From contig NZ_LLZG01000110.1 in the NCBI RefSeq assembly GCF_001509475.1, positions 1 to 7,955 of the forward strand: 7,955 nucleotides of DNA, written 5' to 3'. The stretch comes from Streptomyces regalis (lineage in GTDB: Bacteria; Actinomycetota; Actinomycetes; Streptomycetales; Streptomycetaceae). This document shows positions 1 through 6,038 of the stretch, piece after piece. A program made the translations under genes and the position numbers. The notes beneath the pieces are model-generated. The model ran no database searches and was not told where the DNA came from. It was given only the letters and a program-made list of their open reading frames with translations. Within the stretch, counting starts at the first letter, position 1, and every line of letters begins with the position of its first letter.

Positions 1-4
1 GGGC

Positions 5-113
5 GTGCGGGTGGGTGGGGGTGCGGGTCTATGCCTGCGGCGGCCTGTGCGGGTGGGTGAGGGTGCGCGTCTATGCCTGCGGCGGCCTGCGCGGGTTTGG
101 TGGGGGTGCGCGT
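5..113. repeat. Tandem repeat, 42-bp unit, about 2.5 copies
   Basis: Bases 5-46 and 47-88 are near-identical tandem copies, and a degenerating third partial copy runs to about 113. The clearest shared core is TCTATGCCTGCGGCGGCCTG, which starts at 28 and again at 70. The first two copies differ at only a few positions over about 42 bases. The unit is a multiple of three, so it keeps frames open on the plus strand, but the encoded peptides look like artefacts: they are rich in Gly, Arg, Val and Cys, have no plausible ribosome binding site and match no family I know. I read this as a non-coding minisatellite-like repeat in an intergenic region. It may continue to the left, beyond the window. Confidence 0.8.
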
Positions 114-197
114 TGCGCACTACTCGTGCGTTGGGGGTTGGGGCCGCGCCGGGGGGTGTCCGTCCTCGGTCGGGCGGTTGGGGTTGGGGAGAAGGGG
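9..197 (+). other. Two G-quadruplex-forming motifs
   Basis: Two sites on the plus strand have four closely spaced runs of at least three guanines. The first is 9-27, with G-runs at 9-11, 13-15, 17-21 and 25-27 and very short loops. The second is 172-197, with runs at 172-174, 180-183, 186-189 and 194-197. Motifs of this type can fold into G-quadruplexes when single-stranded. Chance G-runs are common in DNA this rich in G, so the motif is seen directly but any function is inference. Confidence 0.5.
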
Positions 198-210
198 CTG
201 TTTCTTGACG

Positions 211-358
211 CCCGCCGCTGCGGGCGGACACCCCCCGGCACGTCCCCTTCCCGCCGTGGGCGACTGCGGCGCCGCGTGGGTAAGCCCACACGCCGGGCCA
301 CCGATTCCGCCCCCGCCGCCCGCCCCAGCCGCGGGCAGTCGTGCCGCTAGGGCGGCAC
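211..358. repeat. Hairpin-rich intergenic element, possibly a dispersed Streptomyces repeat
   Basis: This stretch has no convincing reading frame but many short perfect inverted repeats. CCCGC/GCGGG pairs at 211-215 and 220-224. The palindrome GCGGCGCCGC is at 266-275. GTGGG-TAAG-CCCAC is at 276-289, and GTGCCGC-TAGG-GCGGCAC at 341-358. There is also a longer-range pairing of CGACTGC (261-267) with GCAGTCG (335-341). From memory, similar hairpin-bearing stretches recur between genes in Streptomyces genomes, so I suspect a dispersed intergenic repeat or structured RNA. The structure is seen directly; the dispersed-repeat identity is recollection and needs a genome search. Confidence 0.45.
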
Positions 359-483
359 CCCCGCCCAGCCACGACGCACGGTGCAGAAAAAACGGGTCGG
401 GACAGGATTGAGCCGCGTCGCTGTTGCGTACGTATGGTCTTTTGAGGGGTCACGGCCCGGCGGGCGAGAGGCGGCTACTGGCG
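359..483 (+). promoter_or_regulatory. Upstream region of the DoxX-type gene, weak promoter candidate
   Basis: No gene is visible here. A possible promoter is TTGAGC (408-413) followed 19 bp later by TATGGT (433-438). That would give a leader of about 40 nt before the ATG at 484. A purine-rich GAGAGG at 466-471 could serve as ribosome binding site, although its 12-nt spacing to that ATG is long. An A-run (386-391) interrupts the otherwise GC-rich sequence. The promoter call is weak because the -35 and -10 spacing is at the edge of the usual range. Confidence 0.3.
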
Positions 484-1014
484 ATGGCTCACGGTATGCA
501 CACCGGCACGCACACTCCGTACCTCGACGGCGATCGGAACTGGCGGGATTCCGCCAGCCGGTATGCGCTGCTGCCGCTCCGCGTCTTCCTCGGCGTCACC
601 TTCATCTACGCCGGCTTGGACAAACTCACCGACAGCGCCTTCATGCAGGACGCCGGCTCGGGCTCGATCGGCGACATGATGCGCGCCGTTCGTGACTCCT
701 CGGCCATTCCGGCCATGGTCGACTTGTCGCTGGAGAACCCCGTTGCCTTTGGCTATGCCATCGCCTTCGGCGAGCTGGCCGTCGGTATCGGCACCCTGGT
801 GGGGCTGCTCGCCCGTGTGGCGGCACTCGGTGGTGCACTCATCTCGCTGAGTCTGTGGTTGACGGTGAGCTGGGCCTCCGATCCGTACTACTACGGCAAT
901 GACCTGGCCTATTTGATGGCCTGGCTGCCTCTTGTGCTGGCGGGTGCCCCCATGTTGTCCCTGGACGCCGCACTTCGCTCGCGGCGACGGCAGCGGACGG
1001 GTGGGTATCGGTAG
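484..1014 (+). CDS. DoxX family membrane protein
   Basis: The predicted product has 176 residues and is probably a cytoplasmic-membrane protein of the DoxX/DoxD-like superfamily. Four hydrophobic segments lie at about residues 28-46, 89-108, 110-130 and 138-158. The first helix carries the family-like pattern of an Arg, Gly and Phe followed by YAGLDKL (residues 42-48). The second begins with a GEL motif (96-98), followed by the Gly-rich stretch AVGIGTLVGLLAR. A hydrophilic insert at about 50-85 separates helices 1 and 2. DoxX proteins have been linked to thiosulfate:quinone oxidoreduction and to redox or oxidative-stress membrane complexes, but the substrate cannot be read from this sequence. 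The ATG at 484 was chosen for its distance from GAGAGG. An in-frame ATG at 496 and a TTG at 424 are alternatives. The gene appears monocistronic and converges on the minus-strand small membrane protein. Confidence 0.85.
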   Translation: MAHGMHTGTHTPYLDGDRNWRDSASRYALLPLRVFLGVTFIYAGLDKLTDSAFMQDAGSGSIGDMMRAVRDSSAIPAMVDLSLENPVAFGYAIAFGELAVGIGTLVGLLARVAALGGALISLSLWLTVSWASDPYYYGNDLAYLMAWLPLVLAGAPMLSLDAALRSRRRQRTGGYR

Positions 1015-1033
1015 CCCCAGTCGGCGGGGCTAC
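1011..1033. terminator. Hairpin at the end of the DoxX-type gene
   Basis: An 8-bp perfect stem, GTAGCCCC/GGGGCTAC (1011-1018 with 1026-1033), encloses a 7-base loop and includes the stop codon of the DoxX-type gene. No T-tract follows on either strand, as is common for Streptomyces terminators. It sits between convergent genes and may act in both directions. Confidence 0.55.
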
Positions 1034-1045
1034 TGGTGGCGTGGG

Positions 1046-1070
1046 CCAGGGACCGGCTCTGGGACCCTGG
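1046..1070 (-). terminator. Hairpin just after the small membrane protein gene
   Basis: CCAGGG (1046-1051) and CCCTGG (1065-1070) form a short inverted repeat immediately past the minus-strand stop codon at 1071-1073. The loop is 13 bases and no T-tract follows. It could help end the minus-strand two-gene unit, but the stem is only about 6-7 bp. Confidence 0.35.
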
Positions 1071-1322
1071 TCAGTGGTGTGGGTCGGATTGGGGTTCCGG
1101 GGGCGTCGGGTTGGTTTCACGGGGTGATCCGCGGCGTCTGCGTATCGCCCGCGTCAGGATGGCTACCGCGCCTGCCAGGCACAGGCCGCCCACGACCAGC
1201 GGGATCACCGCGAACCACGGCGTCTCCCAGGCGCCGCCCGCGTCACCGGCGTAGATGACGCCCGCGAGGGTCAGGACGGTGCCGGCGACCAGCCTGCCGG
1301 GCTGGAACTCATGACGTAGCAC
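1071..1322 (-). CDS. Small two-helix membrane protein, coupled to the PspC/LiaF-like gene
   Basis: The product is an 83-residue protein that I do not recognise as a named family. It has two hydrophobic segments, at about residues 10-26 and 35-58. A short loop containing GDAGGAWETPW joins them, and a basic RRRR (61-64) follows the second helix. The tail is Pro-, Glu- and His-rich and ends PQSDPHH. The basic cluster suggests that the C-terminus is cytoplasmic. The start is a GTG at 1322 with an excellent ribosome binding site at 1327-1333. The gene overlaps the last 14 bases of the upstream PspC/LiaF-like gene, so the two are very likely co-transcribed and translationally coupled. By position it may be an extra membrane component of the envelope-stress module, somewhat like LiaI beside LiaF, but that is inference only. 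Confidence 0.75.
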   Translation of the reverse strand: MLRHEFQPGRLVAGTVLTLAGVIYAGDAGGAWETPWFAVIPLVVGGLCLAGAVAILTRAIRRRRGSPRETNPTPPEPQSDPHH

Positions 1323-2742
1323 GGCTCACCTCCGCCTGTCCCACGCCGATGCTGAGATCGAGGTCCAGTGTCCCCACGGCCTTGGTGCCCGTGGCCGGTG
1401 TCAGGGTCAGCTCCTTGTGCTTGCCCGGTGCCACGTCCACGTCCTGCTCGTCGTCGCCCGGCAGCTGGATGTCTCCCACCCCCACGTCGATGCTCACCTC
1501 CACGGTCACGTCCTTGGGGACGATCACTTTCAGCCGGCCCACACCCACATCTGCTCTGGTCGTCACCGTCTGGTCCCCGGTGAGCTTCACCCGGGACAGG
1601 TCCAGGGTGCCGACGCCGGTGCCGAGGTCGTACTGCGGCTGTACGTCCGCCACGGCCGCCGGTCGCCAGTTCCGCTCGATCCAGTGCGTGCTGATGTCCT
1701 TGGGCAGCGCGGCCGAGGAGGCCAGCAGGCCTGCTGTGATGACCGCCAGGAATATGGAGCCTGCTCCTGTGCGGCCCAGGAACGCGCTGACCGCTATGCC
1801 CAGGCCGAAGACGAGCAGCGCGCAGGACAGGCCGGTCTGCAGGCTGGTGCCGAGCGCGTGGTCCTCCCAGGTCGCGCCGGTGCCGAGGGCGCCCGCGAGC
1901 AGGGCCAGCAGGAACACCCAGCCGCCGATCCAACGCGGGCCGCGTGGCTTCGGCTGGTGCGGGCGTCGGGCGCGTATGTCCTGGCGGCTGCTCCAGGTGG
2001 TGCCGAGGCTGATGTTGACGGCCGCCGCGATGTCGCGGTCGCGGGAGTCGCGGGGGCCCCAGAGATAGCCCGTGCCGCCGTCGTGCGTGCCGTCCTTGAC
2101 GATGGGGTCGCGCCACCAGGAGGGGTAGGCGGCGGGGACCGGTGGTGCCTGGGCCTCCGGTGGGGCGTCGGCGACGGCCTGGGCGGCGAGCGGGTCGGGG
2201 TCGGGGGTGCCGCGGTGCCGCGACCAGTAGCCGGCGCCCGCGAGGAGGAGGGAGAGGACGACGGCGAAGGCCAGCACACCGCCGTTCCTCAGTAGCGTCA
2301 GGAACACGCCGCAGCCGACCAGCGCGAACAGCACGGCCGTCAGCGCCTGGCCGTCGACGCGGCCGGTCAGCAGTTTGCGCACCTCGTTCTCGTCCTCGTC
2401 GTCGTACGGGACGAAGAGCCAGGCGAAGCCGTAGAAGATGAGGCCTATGCCGCCGGTCGCGGAGAGCACGGCGAGGGTGATCCGGAAGATCACCGGGTCC
2501 ATGTCGCACTGCCGCCCGAGCCCGGCGCACACGCCGGCCAGCATCTTGTACCGCCGGGCACGCCGGAACCTGTGCGGCGGGTCGAGTGCACCCGGCTCGG
2601 CGGACGCTCCTGCTCCTGCTCCCGCGTGCGCGCGCGGTTCCTCACCCGCGGCGCTCGCGGGTGCCGGGCCGGACGGGGTGCCCGCGGGGGGCACGGCGTC
2701 CGGCTCGGGCACGGAGTCCGCGGCGGGCTGGTGATCTGTCAT
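1309..2742 (-). CDS. PspC-domain protein with LiaF-like C-terminal domain
   Basis: The product has 477 residues. It starts with a Pro/Ala/Gly/Glu-rich disordered segment (1-55). A PspC-type domain follows (about 60-115), with MLAGVCAGLGRQ, then DPVIFRI, and a hydrophobic helix ending FVPYDDEDE. Further membrane segments are predicted at about 132-151, 153-172, 271-290, 303-322 and 328-346. The C-terminal domain (about 360-477) has four GVG-containing strand repeats: GTGVGTLDLS, DVGVGRLKVIVP, DVGVGDIQLPG and SIGVGQAEVS. This resembles the C-terminal domain of LiaF/YvqF proteins and DUF4097-like beta domains. LiaF in Firmicutes restrains the LiaS kinase, and a similar role beside the divergent kinase is a reasonable inference. 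The ATG at 2742 was chosen because the residues upstream look like translated intergenic DNA. No strong ribosome binding site is visible. Confidence 0.85.
   Translation of the reverse strand: MTDHQPAADSVPEPDAVPPAGTPSGPAPASAAGEEPRAHAGAGAGASAEPGALDPPHRFRRARRYKMLAGVCAGLGRQCDMDPVIFRITLAVLSATGGIGLIFYGFAWLFVPYDDEDENEVRKLLTGRVDGQALTAVLFALVGCGVFLTLLRNGGVLAFAVVLSLLLAGAGYWSRHRGTPDPDPLAAQAVADAPPEAQAPPVPAAYPSWWRDPIVKDGTHDGGTGYLWGPRDSRDRDIAAAVNISLGTTWSSRQDIRARRPHQPKPRGPRWIGGWVFLLALLAGALGTGATWEDHALGTSLQTGLSCALLVFGLGIAVSAFLGRTGAGSIFLAVITAGLLASSAALPKDISTHWIERNWRPAAVADVQPQYDLGTGVGTLDLSRVKLTGDQTVTTRADVGVGRLKVIVPKDVTVEVSIDVGVGDIQLPGDDEQDVDVAPGKHKELTLTPATGTKAVGTLDLDLSIGVGQAEVSRATS
1327..1333 (-). promoter_or_regulatory. 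Ribosome binding site deciding the GTG start at 1322
   Basis: On the minus strand this reads GGAGGTG, an almost ideal Shine-Dalgarno sequence, with 6 bases between GGAGG and the GTG. It lies inside the 3' end of the PspC/LiaF-like coding region. It supports the GTG at 1322 over the nearby ATG at 1310-1312, which overlaps the upstream stop but opens a different frame of only about a dozen codons. Confidence 0.75.
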
Positions 2743-2921
2743 GTGTCCATGGTGACGGGCGGGTCGGCGTGGCGGGAGTCGGAATGACCCTGGTCGGACC
2801 CTGATATCGGCCCCTGATGGGGGTCTGGGGAAGCGTTCGACGCGGCGGTCTTCGAAGATCAGGGGTGTCTCGGGGGTCGACCCTGATGCCCTGCTGCTCC
2901 GGCCGTGTGAACATCGATGGC
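2743..2921. promoter_or_regulatory. Divergent intergenic region with five ATCAGGG-type motifs
   Basis: This region separates the LiaF-like unit (minus) from the kinase-regulator operon (plus). Read on the minus strand, related motifs are ATCAGGGGCCGAT (2806-2818), ATCAGGGTCCGAC (2793-2805), CAGGGTCATTC (2782-2792) and ATCAGGGTCGACC (2875-2887). A fifth copy, ATCAGGGGTGTC (2858-2869), lies in the opposite orientation and forms an inverted repeat with the copy at 2881-2887. The first three are contiguous, with 11- and 13-bp offsets, about one helical turn. Clustered sites of this kind between divergent genes suggest operators, most simply for the NarL-type regulator encoded alongside. I could not place convincing -10 and -35 boxes for either gene. 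Confidence 0.6.
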
Positions 2922-4211
2922 ATGCCGGAAGCCGCAGCAGCGCCACTCGTCGAACCGCGGCCGCCGCGCAAGCTCTACCGCAGCAGCGACGGACGCTGGC
3001 TCGGGGGCGTGGCGCGGGGGCTCGCCGGACATCTCGGCCTGCCCGTCATCTGGGTGCGACTCGTCTTCGTCGGCCTGTTCATGGCGGACGGCCTCGGCGC
3101 GCTGCTGTATGCCGCGTTCTGGTTCTTCGTGCCGCTCGGCGTCGGCGGCGTCGACGCGCAGCGGCCCTCTCCCTTCGCCACCGAGACCGCGGCCGACGGC
3201 CGCCGCAGACTCGTCGCCCGCAAGCCGGACAAGGGGCAGATCGTCGCGCTGCTCCTCATGGTCGTGGTGGCGATGGTCTTCGTCGGCAGCGTGGACCTGG
3301 GCAGCGGCGCCAAGGCCTACCTCCTGCCTGCCGTGCTCGTCGGCGCCGGCGTCGCCCTGGTCTGGCGCCAGGCGGACAACGCCCGCCGGGCCCGCTGGAT
3401 GGAGGCTGGGCGGCGTCGACGCACGCTTACACTGCTGCGCGCCGCGGGCGGCGTCGTCCTGGTCACGGCCGGCACCTCCGGCATCTTCGTCCTGCAGGGC
3501 TCCGCCGCTCACCTCGGCTCCGTCCTGCAGGCGGCCCTGGCGGTCCTCGTCGGTATAACGCTCCTCGCCGGCCCTTACCTGGTCCGGATGACCCAGGACC
3601 TCTCCGAGGAACGCCTGATGCGCATCCGCGCCCAGGAGCGCGCCGAGGTCGCCGCGCACGTCCACGACTCGGTGCTGCACACCCTGACCCTGATCCAGCG
3701 CAACGCGGAGAACGCGAACGAAGTCCGTCGCCTCGCCCGCGCCCAGGAGCGCGACCTGCGTACCTGGCTCTACAAACCCGAGGGCACCGGCAAGGACGAA
3801 GCCGACGAACCCACCAACCTCGCCGACGCGGTCCGGCGCAACGCCGCGGAGGTGGAGGACAAGCACGGCGTTCCCATAGAGGTCGTGGTTGTCGGCGACT
3901 GCCCGCTCGACGAGAAAATCGGCGCACAGATGCAGGCCGCGCGCGAGGCGATGGTGAACGCCGCGAAGTACGGTGGCGAGGGCGGCGCCGTGCAGGTCTA
4001 CGCCGAGGTGGAGGGGAAGACCGTTTTCGTGTCCGTCCGGGACCGCGGTCCGGGCTTCGACCTCGACTCGATACCCGCCGACCGCATGGGCGTCAGAGAA
4101 TCGATCATCGGCCGCATGGAGCGCAACGGCGGTACGGCCCGGCTGAGGGCGGTACCCGGGGGCGGCACGGAGGTCGAGCTGGAGATGGAGAGGGCGGAGA
4201 AGACGTCATGA
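2922..4211 (+). CDS. PspC-domain sensor histidine kinase of a NarL-type two-component system
   Basis: The product has 429 residues. An N-terminal PspC domain (about 14-73) contains LYRSSDGRWLGGVARGLAGH and a hydrophobic helix ending FWFFVPLG. Further membrane segments lie at about 105-122, 133-148, 170-190 and 198-220. The cytoplasmic part has a HisKA_3-like dimerisation segment with the motif AHVHDSVLHTL, so the likely phosphorylated residue is His248. The ATPase domain shows an N-box-like REAMVNAAKYG (Asn346), a G1 box DRGPGFD (374-380), and a divergent G2 region, RMGVRESIIGRM, in place of the common GLGL form. It should autophosphorylate and pass phosphate to the regulator encoded next. 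The ATG at 2922 was chosen from the start of the conserved protein; an in-frame GTG at 2907 is possible. Its stop overlaps the regulator's start by ATGA. Confidence 0.92.
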   Translation: MPEAAAAPLVEPRPPRKLYRSSDGRWLGGVARGLAGHLGLPVIWVRLVFVGLFMADGLGALLYAAFWFFVPLGVGGVDAQRPSPFATETAADGRRRLVARKPDKGQIVALLLMVVVAMVFVGSVDLGSGAKAYLLPAVLVGAGVALVWRQADNARRARWMEAGRRRRTLTLLRAAGGVVLVTAGTSGIFVLQGSAAHLGSVLQAALAVLVGITLLAGPYLVRMTQDLSEERLMRIRAQERAEVAAHVHDSVLHTLTLIQRNAENANEVRRLARAQERDLRTWLYKPEGTGKDEADEPTNLADAVRRNAAEVEDKHGVPIEVVVVGDCPLDEKIGAQMQAAREAMVNAAKYGGEGGAVQVYAEVEGKTVFVSVRDRGPGFDLDSIPADRMGVRESIIGRMERNGGTARLRAVPGGGTEVELEMERAEKTS

Positions 4212-4927
4212 GCGACCCGACCGAGGCGAGCGAGCCTGTGGAGTCGACCGGCGGGAGCGCGGGCGAGCGGCACGTGCGCGTGGTCCTCGTCGACGACCAC
4301 CGCATGTTCCGTACGGGAGTCCAGGCCGAGATCGGCCGGACCGAGCAGACCGGCGTCGAAGTCGTCGGCGAGGCCGCGGACGTCGACCAGGCGGTCACGG
4401 TCATCACCGCGACCCGGCCCGAGGTCGTCCTCCTCGACGTGCACCTCCCGGGTGGCGGCGGGGTCGAAGTCCTGCGCCGTTGCGCCCCGTTGATGGCGGA
4501 CGCCGAGCAGCCGGTCCGCTTCCTCGCGCTGTCCGTCTCGGACGCGGCGGAGGATGTGATCGGGGTGATCCGGGGTGGTGCGCGCGGATACGTGACGAAG
4601 ACGATCACCGGAACCGATCTGGTCGACTCCGTCTTCCGGGTCCAGGAGGGCGACGCGGTCTTCTCGCCGCGCCTTGCCGGGTTCGTGCTGGATGCCTTTG
4701 CGTCGACGGACGCGCCGCCGGTCGACGAGGACCTCGACCGGCTGACTCAGCGCGAGCGTGAGGTGCTGCGGCTGATCGCCCGTGGCTATGCCTACAAGGA
4801 GATCGCCAAGCAGCTCTTCATCTCCGTCAAGACGGTCGAGTCCCATGTCTCGGCGGTCCTCAGGAAGCTCCAGCTGTCCAACCGGCACGAACTGACGCGG
4901 TGGGCGACGGCACGGCGCCTGGTGTGA
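4208..4927 (+). CDS. NarL/LuxR-family response regulator
   Basis: The product has 239 residues. After a hydrophilic N-terminal extension of about 20 residues comes a receiver domain (about 23-140). It has the acidic pair Asp29-Asp30 in VLVDDHRMF, the phosphoacceptor Asp77 in VVLLDVHLPG, Ser109 at the Thr/Ser switch position and the conserved Lys131 in GYVTKTITG. The C-terminal LuxR-type helix-turn-helix (about 178-235) contains LTQREREVLRLIARGYAYKEIA and KTVESHVSAVLRKL. All residues needed for phosphorylation and DNA binding appear intact. It is the obvious partner of the kinase just upstream: the start codon lies in the ATGA overlap with the kinase stop, which implies co-transcription and coupled translation. 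Likely targets include the motif cluster in the divergent intergenic region, but this is inferred from context. Confidence 0.94.
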   Translation: MSDPTEASEPVESTGGSAGERHVRVVLVDDHRMFRTGVQAEIGRTEQTGVEVVGEAADVDQAVTVITATRPEVVLLDVHLPGGGGVEVLRRCAPLMADAEQPVRFLALSVSDAAEDVIGVIRGGARGYVTKTITGTDLVDSVFRVQEGDAVFSPRLAGFVLDAFASTDAPPVDEDLDRLTQREREVLRLIARGYAYKEIAKQLFISVKTVESHVSAVLRKLQLSNRHELTRWATARRLV

Positions 4928-4961
4928 GCCCGGGCCCGGGCAGCGCTCCCGGCCCCGGCTC
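4926..4961. terminator. Bidirectional hairpin between convergent genes
   Basis: GAGCCCGGGCCCGGG (4926-4940) pairs imperfectly with CCCGGCCCCGGCTC (4948-4961), leaving a 7-base loop. The hairpin starts within the stop codon of the response regulator and ends just before the stop of the convergent NlpC/P60 gene. There is no T-tract. With only 40 bp between the two genes it probably serves both. Confidence 0.6.
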
Positions 4962-4967
4962 GCTCGT

Positions 4968-6038
4968 TCACACCACCCGCGTGGCCCCCGCGAACGGCAT
5001 CTCGTCGAGCGGGGCCACCCGGACCGGTGCCGACGGGTTCGGGGCGTGGATCATCTGGCCGTTGCCGATGTAGAGGCCCACGTGGCTGATGCCGGAGTAG
5101 AAGAACACCAGGTCGCCCGGGAGTAGTTCGGCTCGGGAGACGCGGCGGCCGGCGTCGATCTGGGCGTAGGTCGTGCGGGGCAGGGAGATGCCGGCCGAGC
5201 GGTACGCGGCCTGGGTGAGGCCGGAGCAGTCGAAGGCGTCCGGGCCGGTCGCGCCCCAGACATAGGGGCTGCCGAGCTTGGTGTACGCGTAGGAAATCGC
5301 GGACGCCGCACGGGAGTTGGGTGCCTGCGCCGTGGCAGTGCCAGGGGTCGTCAGGGCGTCGCGGGCGCCCGTGGAGGAACGTGCGGCACGGTTCGTGCCG
5401 CCTGTGCCCTCCCCGAGCCGAGCCCGCTCCTCGGCTGTCAGCCGGGTGAGCAGGCTTCGGGCCGTGTCCAGCTTGCCGGTGATCGTGTTCTTGTGCCGCT
5501 GCAGCTCCGCCTGACGGGACCTCAGCGAGGTCAGTTCGACGTGTGCGGCTCCGCGCAGCTGCTCGATCTCGCGTAGCTGCTCACGGACGCTCGCGACGGA
5601 CGCCGCCTGACGGTTGCCGGCGCGTTCGGCGAACTCCGCTCCGTCGAGGTACCGGTCGGGGTCGTCGGAGAGCGCGAGCTGGAGGGACGGGTCGACGCCG
5701 CCGTCGCGGTACTGCGCCGCGGCCATCGAACCCAGCGCCTCCCGGGCCGAGTTGAGCCTCTCCGTCCTGCGAGCCGCCTCGTCCTGCAGTGTCCTGATCC
5801 GCCGCTCGGCCGCGTCCGCCTTCTCCTTCGCGCCGTTGTACTTCTCGGTGGCGACCTCCGCCTCCTGGTACAGCCTGTCCACCTTCGCCTTGACCTGCTC
5901 CGGTGTCAGCTGCGGCTCGGCGTGTCCGGTCCCGTCGAACCCCGTCGCCGTCGCGGCGCCCGTCAGGGCGATCGTCCATGCCGTGCGGGCCGTGTTGCCG
6001 CCGGCCGAGCGCTGACGGGGCTTGCGGTGCGCTGCCAC
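4968..6038 (-). CDS. Secreted NlpC/P60 (C40) peptidoglycan hydrolase
   Basis: The product has 356 residues. A basic N-terminus (HRKPRQR) and a hydrophobic segment (about 19-33) form a likely signal peptide, with possible cleavage near GHA-EPQ (residue 40). A long alpha-helical, Glu/Arg/Ala-rich region follows (about 44-205) and should form coiled coils. A Thr/Ala/Ser-rich linker leads to the C-terminal NlpC/P60 domain (about 243-356). Catalytic residues are present: Cys271 in FDCSGL, His319 in ISHVGLYIG and a third polar residue, His331, in MIHAPNP. Such enzymes cleave D-Glu-DAP type bonds in peptidoglycan stem peptides and act outside the membrane, and the architecture resembles RipA-like hydrolases of actinobacteria. 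The start is a GTG at 6038, with AAAGGA 12 bases upstream. It is transcribed towards the regulator gene and is preceded by a long structured leader. Confidence 0.93.
   Translation of the reverse strand: MAAHRKPRQRSAGGNTARTAWTIALTGAATATGFDGTGHAEPQLTPEQVKAKVDRLYQEAEVATEKYNGAKEKADAAERRIRTLQDEAARRTERLNSAREALGSMAAAQYRDGGVDPSLQLALSDDPDRYLDGAEFAERAGNRQAASVASVREQLREIEQLRGAAHVELTSLRSRQAELQRHKNTITGKLDTARSLLTRLTAEERARLGEGTGGTNRAARSSTGARDALTTPGTATAQAPNSRAASAISYAYTKLGSPYVWGATGPDAFDCSGLTQAAYRSAGISLPRTTYAQIDAGRRVSRAELLPGDLVFFYSGISHVGLYIGNGQMIHAPNPSAPVRVAPLDEMPFAGATRVV

Noticed and set aside
15..350. Plus-strand reading frames across the 42-bp repeat region
   Set aside because: The frames stay open because the repeat unit is a multiple of three and stops are rare at this GC content. 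The peptides look non-biological and lack initiation signals.
1417..2295. A 292-codon plus-strand frame opposite the PspC/LiaF-like gene
   Set aside because: Gly/Ala/Arg/Val-rich with no motif or ribosome binding site; explained by the codon bias of the minus-strand gene.
1271..2530. A 419-codon open frame on the minus strand, overlapping the PspC/LiaF-like gene
   Set aside because: It is an out-of-frame shadow of the same strand: the product is Arg/Pro/Gly-rich with no membrane segments or family motifs, while the other frame shows clear PspC and LiaF-like features.
2859..3866. A 335-codon open frame antisense to the kinase gene
   Set aside because: Long antisense frames are expected opposite high-GC3 genes. 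Its product has no recognisable domain, and the kinase on the other strand is unambiguous.
3998..4888. A 296-codon open frame antisense to the kinase end and the response regulator
   Set aside because: Composition artefact (Asp/Arg/Leu-rich) opposite a gene with intact receiver and LuxR-type motifs.
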